Origin: Ralstonia thomasii
Lineage (GTDB): Bacteria > Pseudomonadota > Gammaproteobacteria > Burkholderiales > Burkholderiaceae
DNA: 64,000 bases
Reading direction: 5' to 3' (one strand)
Assembly: GCF_958405895.1 (NCBI RefSeq)
Contig: NZ_CATZAR010000007.1
Below are positions 27,111 through 36,028 of this stretch, one piece after another. How positions within the stretch are numbered: position 1 is the stretch's first letter; every line of letters begins with the position of its first letter. The notes under the pieces were generated by a model, which had not been told where the DNA came from, did no database searches, and saw only the letters and a list, made by a program, of their open reading frames with translations. Position numbers and translations under genes: made by a program.

Positions 27111-27410
27111 TTGGGTGGGCGGGTTGTTTCACCGCCTTCGCCGCCTTCACCGTTCATTGGTCAGCCAGCAATGCGCCCGCCCGTGTCTTTTGCACGCGGT
27201 GGGCGTGTTGCGTTGTGTTTCGGTCTGCAACGCTAGCCGCATGAAACAGCCCAACCTGGAAGCCCAAACAACCGTGGCAACCAAGGCATCCACCGTCGTG
27301 CAGATCCGTCGCACAAAGCCACTACAATAGCGCGCCTTCGCCGTTGGCGCCCGCTCCTGACACCCCGTGCAGGCGCATGCCTCCCGCTGCACTCCAGAAG
27401 CCCCAATCCT
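27111..27410. other. Gene-free interval
   Basis: A 300-bp gap before the Hsp70-like gene. I see no supported gene, RNA or repeat in it. Confidence 0.4.
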
Positions 27411-28664
27411 ATGATGTCAAACGCCTGCGGCGTCGATTTCGGCACGTCCAACTCCACCGTCGGCTGGCTGAGACCGGACGCGCCCACCCTGCTGCCGCTC
27501 GAAGACGGCAAGGCTACGCTGCCTTCCGTCATCTTCTTTCATGCCGAAGACCCGACGGTCAGCTACGGGCGGGCCGCGCTGGCCGACTATCTTGCCGGCT
27601 ACGAGGGCCGCCTGATGCGCTCGCTCAAGAGCCTGCTCGGCACATCGATGATGGACGACAGCACCGAGGTCATGGGCCAAGCCATGCCTTTCCGCAAGCT
27701 GCTGGCGCATTTCATTGGCGAACTCAAGCGGCGCGCCGAGCACGCCGCCGGCCATGAATTCCGCCGCGCCGTGCTTGGCCGCCCGGTGTTCTTCATCGAC
27801 GAAGACCCCGAGGCCGACCAGCTTGCCGAAGACACACTGGCGGACATCGCGCGCGATGCCGGCTTTGACGAGATCGCCTTCCAGTACGAGCCCATCGCCG
27901 CCGCGTTCGACTACGAGGCCGGCATCAGCGGCGAAGAACTTGTGCTCGTGGCGGACATTGGCGGCGGCACGTCGGACTTCTCGCTGGTGCGCCTGTCGCC
28001 CGACCGCGCGAAACGCCTTGACCGCCGCGAAGACATCCTCGCCAACGGCGGCGTTCACATCGGTGGCACCGACCTCGACCGCGCCCTGAGCCTGGCCAGC
28101 GTGATGCCGCTACTGGGCCTGAACAGTTCAGTGCGCAACGGAAAGGCAATGCCGTCCGGCCAGTATTTCGACTTGGCGAGCTGGCACACCATCAACCACG
28201 TGTACACGCGCAAGGCGTGGGCGGTGGTGATGGACAACTACCGAGATGCCGCCGACACCAACAAACTCGACCGCCTCATCCGCCTGATCCGCGAGCGCGC
28301 GGGCCACTGGCTCGCCATCCAGGTGGAAGCCGCGAAGATCGCGCTGTCGGACGCCCCGGTGGCGGAGATCGACCTGCACCGCATCGCGCCCGAGTTGAAG
28401 CAGCCCGTCACGCGCGAAGATTTCGACCACTCGATTGGGAAGCTGGTCGGCAAGACGGTCTCGACGGTGCAGGCCATGCTGAAGACGGCGGGCGTTGCAG
28501 CGGAAAAGGTCGATACCATTCTTTTTGCCGGCGGCTCCAGCGGGGTGCCGTTGCTGCGCGAGCAACTGGCGCAAGTGCTGCCGTCGGCGCGGCGCGTTGA
28601 GGGCGACCTGTTCGGCGGGATCGGTTCTGGGCTGGCGCGCGATGCGGCGCGCAAGTTTGGCTGA
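27411..28664 (+). CDS. Hsp70 family protein, YegD-like
   Basis: A 417-residue protein with the actin-like ATPase fold: phosphate-1 motif GVDFGTSNSTVGWL, phosphate-2 VADIGGGTSDFSLV, and the adenosine motif ILFAGGSSGVPLLRE. The substrate-binding domain of DnaK is missing, as in E. coli YegD. Function is unknown in this subfamily; an unfolding or redox role has been proposed for some members. An alternative ATG lies one codon downstream. It stands alone. Confidence 0.88.
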   Translation: MMSNACGVDFGTSNSTVGWLRPDAPTLLPLEDGKATLPSVIFFHAEDPTVSYGRAALADYLAGYEGRLMRSLKSLLGTSMMDDSTEVMGQAMPFRKLLAHFIGELKRRAEHAAGHEFRRAVLGRPVFFIDEDPEADQLAEDTLADIARDAGFDEIAFQYEPIAAAFDYEAGISGEELVLVADIGGGTSDFSLVRLSPDRAKRLDRREDILANGGVHIGGTDLDRALSLASVMPLLGLNSSVRNGKAMPSGQYFDLASWHTINHVYTRKAWAVVMDNYRDAADTNKLDRLIRLIRERAGHWLAIQVEAAKIALSDAPVAEIDLHRIAPELKQPVTREDFDHSIGKLVGKTVSTVQAMLKTAGVAAEKVDTILFAGGSSGVPLLREQLAQVLPSARRVEGDLFGGIGSGLARDAARKFG

Positions 28665-28908
28665 CGGGTTGAGAGGCTGAGGGGTAGCGGGACGTTTCAA
28701 GCGTATCGAACCATCCGGGCTGGGAACTTGATGTAGTCGGAGACGAGGCGCACTCCATGCTAGAGGCGATCCAACTCAAAGCGACGGACTCAGTTCGCAG
28801 GCTAAGCTCAATGCCGTCGCCAGACGGCTCACCGAACATCCGCGCAAGATTCTAGGCTGCGATATGCCGGCGGAACGATTCCATCAATGCGTTGTATTGA
28901 CCGCCAAT

Positions 28909-29331
28909 CTACTGTGCGCCCTGCAAGGCTTTCTTCCATGCAGGGGCATCCTCGGCAAGTTCGCGATAGCAATCAAGATTCGCCAGTTGTCGGCCACTGG
29001 CGATATCGACTAGCACGCACGCCATGTTGAAGTGCAACGATCCAGTCTGATAGGCGACTTGGTTTCCGTTTTCCCAAAACATCCATTTCCACACCAATGG
29101 ATCTCCTTGGATTCGACGGATAACGTGCCCCAACTGGGCGATAACCAAGGTGGTGGGGTAGCCCCGACCGTCCGGAGACGGATAGATCACCGTCCAACCT
29201 TCAAGACCATTCGGCCCCGCCCGATGCGCTGATTCGCTGGGCTTGTCTGCCTGCGACGGCTGATGAGCCAATGCAGCGCCTGACAACAAGAGCATGCTGA
29301 TCATAGCCAGCCTTCTGGCGGTGCATTGCAT
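28909..29331 (-). CDS. Secreted hypothetical protein (140 aa)
   Basis: A 140-residue protein with signal peptide (MQCTARRLAMISMLLLSGAALAHQ). The mature part, with invasion-protein-like flavour (GWTVIYPSPDG, VWKWMFWENGNQVAYQTG), belongs to no family I can name. The start at 29331 supplies the basic residues of a signal peptide; an ATG at 29304 has a better ribosome site (AGAAGG) but leaves a very short leader. It begins a lower-quality stretch leading to tRNA-Ala. Confidence 0.55.
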   Translation of the reverse strand: MQCTARRLAMISMLLLSGAALAHQPSQADKPSESAHRAGPNGLEGWTVIYPSPDGRGYPTTLVIAQLGHVIRRIQGDPLVWKWMFWENGNQVAYQTGSLHFNMACVLVDIASGRQLANLDCYRELAEDAPAWKKALQGAQ

Positions 29332-29513
29332 GATTGACGAGAGCGGTTTGGGGTTGCTCAGTCTAGCGCTTGCTCAGTCGCGGGACCCAACAAGAGGGAT
29401 ACCGGAACGACCGCTTCGGGCCGGAAGCGGGCAAATCCAACAGCCAACGCGCAACTACCACTCCGAGCCCACCCAGGCATCCCCGCCCGTCACGGGAATG
29501 CGTCAATCTGTTG

Positions 29514-29882
29514 TTATTGGCTGTAGCCCCGCCGCTCTATGGCGGCTAATACGTCCCACGTTTGCGGATCGACGTCGCGGCCCCCGAGCGACATCGATAC
29601 GTACGCATCAATCGCGTCCACAAAGCCTTTGATAAAAGCCGGCGGAAATGCGTGCGCGGACAGATGTTGAAGCTGCTCGCGCAGCATGCCGGGGCGGCAC
29701 TGGCCGTGTGTGCGCATGGCGGTGCGTGTGCGCTTGAGATACGCCTGCGCTGCGATTGCGCCGTTCAGGTAGGTGCGGTTTTTGGTGAGCCTGCCTGTGT
29801 CGGAGGACGTGGGCGCAGTGCTGGGTGGTGCGGGTGGAGATGGATACGACGCGGGGCGGTGCCCGCTTTCAGCATTTGGCAT
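29514..29882 (-). CDS. Hypothetical protein (122 aa) with structured leader
   Basis: A 122-residue soluble protein. The N-terminus is Pro/Ser-rich (PASYPSPPAPPSTAPTSS), then a helical region LNGAIAAQAYLKRTRTAMRTHGQ and a C-terminal part ending DVLAAIERRGYSQ. No family is recognised. The ATG has GGAGG 6 bases upstream. A strong hairpin (29905-29941) lies within the 5' leader, which hints at translational control. Confidence 0.5.
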   Translation of the reverse strand: MPNAESGHRPASYPSPPAPPSTAPTSSDTGRLTKNRTYLNGAIAAQAYLKRTRTAMRTHGQCRPGMLREQLQHLSAHAFPPAFIKGFVDAIDAYVSMSLGGRDVDPQTWDVLAAIERRGYSQ

Positions 29883-29904
29883 AGAGCCTCCAGAGGTGGT
29901 TGGA

Positions 29905-29941
29905 GGCCCGCCAGCTCGTCGCTACACGGGGGTGGCGGGCC
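29905..29941 (-). other. Hairpin in the leader of the 122-aa gene
   Basis: Perfect 9-bp inverted repeat GGCCCGCCA / TGGCGGGCC around a 19-nt loop, beginning 23 bp upstream of the start codon. The loop sequence GTCGCTACAC recurs as a direct repeat at about 30087-30096. Confidence 0.55.
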
Positions 29942-30194
29942 AGACGGCGGGGGTAGCGAACCGGTTCTCTGGAGCACCGGCAGACCCGAAGGTCTCCCCA
30001 CCCGGCCCGCCCTTGAAAGCGCGCGAGTGCCTGCCGGCGAATCGCTGTGCGAGTGCCGTCCAGAGGTACTGCATAGATCAGGTCGCTACACCCGGCTACC
30101 GTTGGTGCGGCAGCGGAATGGATTATAGCGACGGGGGCAGCGGCGAAAGTTGGATTCTTGATTCGTCAGGAGCGACGGTCGGAAGGTCACGCTC

Positions 30195-30446
30195 CAGCCT
30201 CAAACAGTGGCGCTTCACCCTCAGACAGTGGAACGCGAGAGTCAAACACTGGCGTTTCACTGTTTGAGGGTCGAGCGCCAGTGTCAAACAGTCGAATTCG
30301 ACCCTTTGGTGGTCGCGTTTGAGCCTCAAACACTCGAACCTCACTGTCTGAGGGTCACGTTTCACCGTCTGAGGGTCGAGCGTCAGTGTCAGAGCGTCGA
30401 ATTCGACGGTTCGAGGCTCGCGCTTCACGCTCCAACATTCGAACGG
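30195..30446. repeat. Twelve-unit 21-bp tandem array, units in both orientations
   Basis: Twelve degenerate 21-bp units lie end to end without spacers. Some carry the core CTCAAACAGTG and others its complement CACTGTTTGAG, yet the 21-bp phase is kept. Both strands are open here; on the plus strand each unit would encode a heptapeptide such as HPQTVER, HCLRVER or QCQTVEF, and the minus strand gives similar heptads. The surrounding open frames have no ribosome site and no domain. I class this as a repeat and not as a gene. Confidence 0.7.
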
Positions 30447-30590
30447 CGTGAGCGGGCTTGCTCGCCCCATGTGCGGGCGCTTTCCGTCAAAAGTTGTGTA
30501 CAGCATTGCGATACGCCGCAGCGGTAGCCAACCTCACCGGGTTGTGCCAATCGGCATGACGTTGATATCCGCTTTAGAAGGAACGCAGCG

Positions 30591-31265
30591 GTGGAGGCGT
30601 TCAAGGCCAAACACTATCTGAACGACGAGGATCTGACAGAACTGCAAGCTATCAAGCTCCCCACAGAGCGAAAAATTCAGGATTACCGCTCCACCTACAA
30701 CGATGTGCGCGATTGGTTGCGCCGCGAAAAGGCGGGTGCTGAGAAGGAAAAATCGACCGTCGACTGGGATGACGTGGTCTTTGAGGTGGACCTGCTCAAA
30801 TCGCAGGAAATCAACCTGGACTACATCCTGGAGCTGATCTTCGAGCACAACAAGAAGGTGAAGAGCAAGTCGGAGCTGGTGGACGAAGTGCGCCGCGTAA
30901 TTCGCGCAAGCCTGGGCAACCGCGCCAAAGAGAGCTTGCTGGTGGACTTCATCAATCAGACCGATCTGGATCAGATTGGCGACAAAGCCAGTGTGATTGA
31001 TGCCTTCTTCACCTTTGCCCAAGCGGAGCAACAGCGCGAGGCGCAAGAGTTGATCACCGACGAAAGCCTGAATGCGGAAGCAGCGAGACGCTATATCGCC
31101 ACCTCGCTCAAGCGTGAATTTGCCAGTGACAATGGGACCGAACTCAATGCCCTCTTGCCCAAGATGAGTCCGCTAAATCCGCAATACCTGTCCAAAAAGC
31201 AAAACGTATTTCGGAAGATCGCCGCTTTCGTAGAAAAGTTTAAGGGCGTCGGCGGAACGGTCTAA
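30591..31265 (+). pseudogene. hsdR: Remnant of type I restriction subunit HsdR (C-terminal part)
   Basis: The 224-residue frame matches only the C-terminal helical region of HsdR: LPTERKIQDYRSTYNDVRDW, TVDWDDVVFEVDLLKSQEIN and SPLNPQYLSKKQNVFRK. This domain joins HsdR to the HsdM/HsdS methylase core. The nuclease and DEAD-box translocase domains (about 750 residues) are missing, and the sequence upstream does not continue the frame as HsdR. No hsdM or hsdS is present. A GTG could still start a short protein, but it would have no restriction activity. Confidence 0.82.
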
Positions 31266-31326
31266 TCAATCTTTCACGCGGGCTAGGTAGCCGAACCTCC
31301 ACCAACACTGGAGGGAACGGGCAAAC

Positions 31327-31356
31327 AAAAAACCAACCGAAAACGGTTGGTTTTTT
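31327..31356. terminator. Bidirectional Rho-independent terminator
   Basis: A 13-bp stem (arms AACCAACCG / CGGTTGGTT extended by A and T runs) with a 4-base loop. It can end both tRNA-Ala (minus) and the hsdR remnant (plus). Confidence 0.85.
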
Positions 31357-31362
31357 CTTATG

Positions 31363-31438
<76 letters not shown>

Positions 31439-31486
31439 GTGGGAAATGAGTCTACCCGAACTCCCCAGGCCCTTTCAATCGGGGGT

Positions 31487-33208
31487 TTAACCCGCGTTTT
31501 CCATGCCCGGATTGCCCTCCATGCCGACAATGCGCGGCGTGTTCAGCGGCCTTGCGGTCACTTCGCGCTGGTCGCGCAGCCAGTCGGCCAGCACGTCCCA
31601 TACGGGGCGGCCGCCGGCCTTGCGGGCTTCGGGTGACACGGCGGCCCAGCCGGCCACCTTGTAGCGGCGGTCGGCGTCGATGGGCTTGCCGTCGCCCGGG
31701 CCTAAGCGCATGTCGGTAATGCGCTGGCCCATGGGCTTCATCGGGTCGATGGTGTAGCGCAGGCCGCCGGTGCGCACCATGTCGCCGCCCTGCTGGTAGT
31801 ACGGGTCTGGGTTGAACAGGTTGTCGGCCACGTCTTCCAGCACGGTCTTGATGGTGGCGCCGGTCATCTCAGTCAGCGTGGTGGCCGGGTACGTGATGGC
31901 AGTCTGGGCCATCAGCGCTTCCATGGTCAGGGCCTCGCCGGGCAGCAGCGTGGTGCCCCAGCGGAAGCCGGGCGAGAAGGCAATCTCGGCGCCCTGCGCG
32001 TGCATCAGCCCATCAACGATGAGCTGGTCGAACGTGCCGTTGAAGTTGCCGCGCCGGTACAGCAGGCCGCGGTTGGTGGCCAGCGTTTCGCCCAGCTTGT
32101 CTTTGTACGGCGCGCGCACGCGGTCAATCAGCGCCGTCATGGCGGGGTCGGGCGGCAGGAGGTCGGCAAACACGGGCAGCAACGTATAGCGGATGTCGCG
32201 CACGGTGCCGCCGCGCACATCCAGATCGAGCACGCTGACAAACTTGCCGTTGGCGCCCGCGTTGGTGACGAGCGTCACACCGCCCGGGTTGCTGACCTTG
32301 ACGGGCGCGGGCACGGCATCGTGCGTATGCCCGCCCAGGATGGCATCCAACCCGCGCACGCGCGAGGCGAGCTTCAGGTCGACATCCATGCCGTTGTGCG
32401 ACAGCAGCACAACCACCTTGGCGCCCTTGCCGCGCGCCTCGTCAATCATCTTCTGCAGCCGTTCTTCCTGAATGCCGAAGGTCCAGTCGGGCGTGAAATC
32501 GGCCGGGTGCGCGATCGGCGTGTACGGAAACGCCTGCCCGATGATGGCGACCGGCACGCCGTTCAGCTCGCGCAGCACATACGGGTCGAACACCGGATCA
32601 CCAAAGTCGGCGGTCTGGATGTTCTGCGCGACAAAGGCGACCTTGTTCTTGAAATCGTGATCGACCACGTGGCGCACTCGGTCGGCGCCGTAGGTCATTT
32701 CCCAGTGCGGGGTCATGACGTCCACGCCCAGCGCGAGGGCGGCGTCGACCATGTCCTGGCCGTTGGTCCACAGCGCGGTGGCGGAGCCCTGCCAGGTGTC
32801 GCCGCCGTCCAGCAGCAGCGCATTCGGGCGCGTGGCGCGCAGCCGCTTGATGAGCGTGGCCAGGTGGGCAAAGCCGCCCATGCGGCCGTAGCGGCGCGCG
32901 GCCTCGGTAAAGTCGAGCGACGTGAGCGCGTGCGCGGCGCGCGAGCCCGGCGCAATGCCGTAACGCTTGAGCAGCGCGTGCCCGACCAGATGCGGCGGCT
33001 GCCCGGCCCATTGCGCCACGCCGAGGTTGACGTTGGGCTCGCGGTATTCGATGGGCAGCAACTGCGCGTGGCAGTCGGTGAAGTGCAGCAGGTGGACGTT
33101 GCCGAAACGGGGTACGTCGTAGCTGAACGTATCTGCGTGGGCGTCGGTCAGGCGCAGGCCGGCGGCTGCGGCAATCGCCAGGGCTTGAACGAATTCGCGG
33201 CGGTTCAT
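31487..33208 (-). CDS. soxB: Thiosulfohydrolase SoxB
   Basis: A 573-residue periplasmic dimanganese enzyme of thiosulfate oxidation; it hydrolyses sulfate from the sulfonated SoxY carrier. A Tat-type leader (MNRREFVQALAIAAAAG) fits export as a folded metalloprotein. Metal-binding motifs are visible as HFTDCHAQL, DGGDTWQGSA and GGHTHD, and the 5'-nucleotidase-type C-terminal domain follows. The ATG overlaps the thioredoxin stop (ATGA), and it is the last gene of the operon. Confidence 0.95.
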   Translation of the reverse strand: MNRREFVQALAIAAAAGLRLTDAHADTFSYDVPRFGNVHLLHFTDCHAQLLPIEYREPNVNLGVAQWAGQPPHLVGHALLKRYGIAPGSRAAHALTSLDFTEAARRYGRMGGFAHLATLIKRLRATRPNALLLDGGDTWQGSATALWTNGQDMVDAALALGVDVMTPHWEMTYGADRVRHVVDHDFKNKVAFVAQNIQTADFGDPVFDPYVLRELNGVPVAIIGQAFPYTPIAHPADFTPDWTFGIQEERLQKMIDEARGKGAKVVVLLSHNGMDVDLKLASRVRGLDAILGGHTHDAVPAPVKVSNPGGVTLVTNAGANGKFVSVLDLDVRGGTVRDIRYTLLPVFADLLPPDPAMTALIDRVRAPYKDKLGETLATNRGLLYRRGNFNGTFDQLIVDGLMHAQGAEIAFSPGFRWGTTLLPGEALTMEALMAQTAITYPATTLTEMTGATIKTVLEDVADNLFNPDPYYQQGGDMVRTGGLRYTIDPMKPMGQRITDMRLGPGDGKPIDADRRYKVAGWAAVSPEARKAGGRPVWDVLADWLRDQREVTARPLNTPRIVGMEGNPGMENAG

Positions 33209-33702
33209 TGCTTGGGGTTGTGTGCGTAGCGTGCGAGGTCGGCCACGTCGTCTTCCAGCATCTCGCCGACTTCCTTGCGCACCACGCGGCCCTTGGCGTC
33301 GAGCACGAGCAGTTCGGGCAGGCCCTTGCGCGGGCCGGTGGCGGCGCACAGCGCGTCGGTTTCCATCGTCACCGGAAAGGTGAAGCCGCGCTTGGCGACG
33401 TAGTCCTTCGCAAGCTGCGGGTTGGCGTCGATGCTGATGGTGAGGATGCGCAGGTCCGTGCCGCGCGTGGCGTCATACAGCTTTTGCAGGCGCGGATTCT
33501 GCAGCGCGCAGAACGGGCACCACGATGCCCACGTGGCGATGATGACGGGGTGCCCGCGCCACGCATCGCCCGGCACGCGCGTGCCGTCGAGCAGCTGCAC
33601 GTCGGGCAGCGCCGCCACGTCGCCCACTTCGACGGCCTGCGCGGTGCTGGCAACGAGCACCATTGCCGCCGTCCACATCAGGAACCGTCGAAGCGTACGC
33701 AT
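33205..33702 (-). CDS. soxW: TlpA/SoxW-like periplasmic thioredoxin
   Basis: A 165-residue exported thioredoxin-fold protein (signal ends STAQAVE). The active site is WCPFC in IIATWASWCPFCALQNP. In sox operons, such proteins (SoxW/SoxS) keep the SoxY carrier cysteine reduced or active. The symbol is inferred from place, between soxX and soxB. It overlaps soxB by four bases. Confidence 0.82.
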   Translation of the reverse strand: MRTLRRFLMWTAAMVLVASTAQAVEVGDVAALPDVQLLDGTRVPGDAWRGHPVIIATWASWCPFCALQNPRLQKLYDATRGTDLRILTISIDANPQLAKDYVAKRGFTFPVTMETDALCAATGPRKGLPELLVLDAKGRVVRKEVGEMLEDDVADLARYAHNPKQ

Positions 33703-33706
33703 GGCG

Positions 33707-34369
33707 TTACTGGTTCACGGGCGAGGCCGGGTCGAACAACAGCGCCATCACATCGCGAATCTGCTGCTCGGTCAGGATGCCCTTGTGCCCGAAGCGCGGC
33801 ATGTTGGAGCACGCCGCATACGCGTTGGAGTTGTAGATCTTGCCCCACGTGTAGCGCAGGATCGCCTCAGAATCGCCGCGCAGCTTGCCGTACTGGTACA
33901 GCGACGGGCCGATGGTGCCGTACGACACTTCGTCTTTCGACAGGCGGTGGCAGGCATAGCAGTTGGCACCGTTCGCGCCGCCGGCCGGGTCGGAAAACTG
34001 CATGCCGCGGCCGCTCTGCGCGGTCTTCTCGCCTTCCTTCCAGTCGCCCAGCCAGGTGTTGTCAGCCGGGTAGTGGATGGTCTTGAATTGCGCGTCTTCC
34101 AGCTTCTTGGCAACTGCTGCGGGCACGGCGTTGCGGTCGGCAAACTGGCTGCAGATCTTCTGCACGTCGTCGCGGTCGGTCACGCCTTCGACGGTGGCCG
34201 GGCCTTTGGAGACAAAGCTCTCGTGGATGGCCTTGGCGAGTGCCGCGTCGGCCTTGGCATCGGGCTTGGGTGCGGTTACGCCCTTGGCGGTGGCGTCCGC
34301 TGCGTGCGCCGTGCCGGCAGCCAGGGCCAGTGTCAGCGCCGTCAGAACGATGGGGGTCAGTCGGGTCAT
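33707..34369 (-). CDS. soxX: Sulfur-oxidation cytochrome SoxX
   Basis: A 220-residue monoheme c-type cytochrome, partner of SoxA. Signal peptide ends GTAHAADA. The heme motif is CYACH, and the distal Met is likely in CSNMPRFG. With SoxA it links thiosulfate to the SoxY cysteine and passes electrons on. The ATG at 34369 has GAGG 6 bases upstream; another lies four codons earlier. The N-terminal insert of about 80 residues makes it longer than many SoxX proteins. Confidence 0.92.
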   Translation of the reverse strand: MTRLTPIVLTALTLALAAGTAHAADATAKGVTAPKPDAKADAALAKAIHESFVSKGPATVEGVTDRDDVQKICSQFADRNAVPAAVAKKLEDAQFKTIHYPADNTWLGDWKEGEKTAQSGRGMQFSDPAGGANGANCYACHRLSKDEVSYGTIGPSLYQYGKLRGDSEAILRYTWGKIYNSNAYAACSNMPRFGHKGILTEQQIRDVMALLFDPASPVNQ

Positions 34370-34385
34370 GCGTGGCCTCATCGTG

Positions 34386-35207
34386 TCATCGTTTGATGGA
34401 CGGCGCGTCCATCTTGCCGCCGTTGGCGTTGCGGGCGAGGAACATCTCCAGCGCGGTAATCACCTCGCTGCCGTAGAGCGGTTCCGGAAAGCGCTGCTGG
34501 CGCAGGCAGTCGTACAGGCGGTGCTGCATCGTGCGTACCTCTCCCTGCGAGACGCGATAACCGGGCCATGTGGAATACGCAAAGCGCGCGCCGTCGGCGG
34601 TCAGCAAGTCAGGCAACTCCTGCAGGCGGATGCGCAAACCCGGCTGGGCATGGCACGTGGCGCAGGCAAAGTCGTACGCGCCGCCGCGGTAGAAGAACAT
34701 GCGCCGGCCGAGTTCGTACACGCGCTTTTCTTCGGGGTGGGCGAGCGGAATGTCGATGGCCGCGCCCCGCGATTCCGAAGCCACGTACGCCATCAGCCGT
34801 TCAATGTCCGACGCCTTGCCGGGCGACGAGAACGGGCGCGCCGATGCCTCTTCCTTGGTCAGCCCTTGCAGCGTCATGCGGCAATGCATGAGGCGCTGTT
34901 CGGCGTCCATCACGCGGCCGGTGTCTTTGAAGAAGCGCGGCAGCTTGGCGTAGGCGCCCTTCACCACGCCGGGGCCCAGGCCCAGGTCGCACGCTTCGAG
35001 CGAGGCCTGCTTGGGGCCGGCGGGCTTCTTCCAGAGTTCTTCGCCGGCGGCTTCCCAGAGTTCGGCCGGGTTGCCGTCGGCCAGCATCTCGCGGTACTGC
35101 GCGATGCCGGCGGCGGTGCTGTCCTTGGCGTCCTGCGCGGATGCCATGACGGCGCTGCCGGCAACCCACGCCGCAGCCAGCACCATCGTCCATGTCTTGT
35201 GTTTCAC
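34386..35207 (-). CDS. soxA: L-cysteine S-thiosulfotransferase subunit SoxA
   Basis: A 273-residue exported c-type cytochrome (signal ends GSAVMASAQD). One complete heme motif, CATCH, is present; the N-terminal half has a lone Cys (MHCRMTLQG) where diheme SoxA would have its other heme, so this is the monoheme type. The Cys in RLYDCLRQQRFPEP is the expected persulfide/ligand residue of the active heme. It pairs with SoxX encoded 16 bp downstream. Confidence 0.93.
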   Translation of the reverse strand: MKHKTWTMVLAAAWVAGSAVMASAQDAKDSTAAGIAQYREMLADGNPAELWEAAGEELWKKPAGPKQASLEACDLGLGPGVVKGAYAKLPRFFKDTGRVMDAEQRLMHCRMTLQGLTKEEASARPFSSPGKASDIERLMAYVASESRGAAIDIPLAHPEEKRVYELGRRMFFYRGGAYDFACATCHAQPGLRIRLQELPDLLTADGARFAYSTWPGYRVSQGEVRTMQHRLYDCLRQQRFPEPLYGSEVITALEMFLARNANGGKMDAPSIKR

Positions 35208-35226
35208 GGTCCCCTCCGTGGGTCGC

Positions 35227-35682
35227 CTACGGTTTGATATAGGCGAAACCTTCTTCCTGCTGCAAGCGGGTGATTTCCACCACGCCGGCCGGCACCACCT
35301 TGGCTTCGAGCAGCAGCTTGTCTTCCGGCACCTTGAAGGCCATCAGCGAGTTGTGGCACACGCGAAACTCCACGCCCATGCTGGCCAGCGCGGCCACGGG
35401 CGCATCAAACGGGCGCCCCTGCGCATCCTTGGCGCCTTCAACGAGGAAGTCGATGCCGTGGCCCAGCGCCACCACCACGATCTTCGTGCCGGGTGCGCCG
35501 TTCAGGTGGTTGCGCAGGTTGCCGATGGCGCGCACAGCCTGGTCGATGCCTTCGCTCAACTGGTAGACCACCTTGTAGCGGGCACCGCCGCCGCCAGCGC
35601 GCGGGGCGTTCTGGGCAGCGGCCTTGCCGGCCACGCCCAAGGTCGCCAGCGCGGCGGTCACACGAAAGAAGCTGCGTCGCAT
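35227..35682 (-). CDS. Secreted DsrE-family protein of the sox operon
   Basis: A 151-residue protein with a signal peptide (ending GKAAAQNA) and a DsrE/TusD-like fold (YKVVYQLSEG, IVVVALGHGIDFL, VEFRVCHNSLMAF). The conserved Cys in FRVCHNSL could carry sulfur. Periplasmic DsrE proteins recur beside soxYZ-soxA in beta- and gammaproteobacteria; the role is unsettled, sulfane-sulfur transfer being likely. It lies between soxZ and soxA. Confidence 0.82.
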   Translation of the reverse strand: MRRSFFRVTAALATLGVAGKAAAQNAPRAGGGGARYKVVYQLSEGIDQAVRAIGNLRNHLNGAPGTKIVVVALGHGIDFLVEGAKDAQGRPFDAPVAALASMGVEFRVCHNSLMAFKVPEDKLLLEAKVVPAGVVEITRLQQEEGFAYIKP

Positions 35683-35698
35683 TTGGGCCTCCGGGGGC

Positions 35699-36010
35699 TT
35701 ACTGGATAGACGTTTCGTCGGTGCGCTTGTCGCCGTGGTTGTCGACCCACGTGACCGTCACCTTGTCGCCCTTGGCGCCGCCCTTGAACTTGAAGTTGAG
35801 GAACGGATCTTTCGACACGGCCGGGCCGAACTGCGCGTCGAGCACGGTCTTGCCGCTGTGCTGCACCGTCACGTTGGTGATGTGCCAGGCGGGCACGACC
35901 TTGCCGGACGCGTCTTTGCGCTGGCCGGTTTCCATGTCGTGCTTCATCAGGATCTTCACGTCGGTGGTGCCGCCGTTTTCCATTGCGCGAATGCGCATCG
36001 GGTCAGCCAT
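35699..36010 (-). CDS. soxZ: Thiosulfate oxidation carrier complex protein SoxZ
   Basis: A 103-residue immunoglobulin-like beta protein with no signal peptide of its own; it crosses the membrane bound to Tat-exported SoxY. Family stretches are KHDMETGQRKDASGKVVPAW and the end VTWVDNHGDKRTDE. SoxYZ carries the sulfur intermediates. It follows soxY by 18 bp. Confidence 0.95.
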   Translation of the reverse strand: MADPMRIRAMENGGTTDVKILMKHDMETGQRKDASGKVVPAWHITNVTVQHSGKTVLDAQFGPAVSKDPFLNFKFKGGAKGDKVTVTWVDNHGDKRTDETSIQ

Positions 36011-36028
36011 GGTGTGTTCTCCTGAGGT

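Noticed and set aside
30195..30446. CRISPR array
   Set aside because: Units are contiguous, degenerate and in two orientations, with no spacers and no cas genes.
30123..30527. Open frames on both strands through the 21-bp array
   Set aside because: Openness follows from the repeat itself. There is no ribosome site and no codon bias; kept as a repeat.
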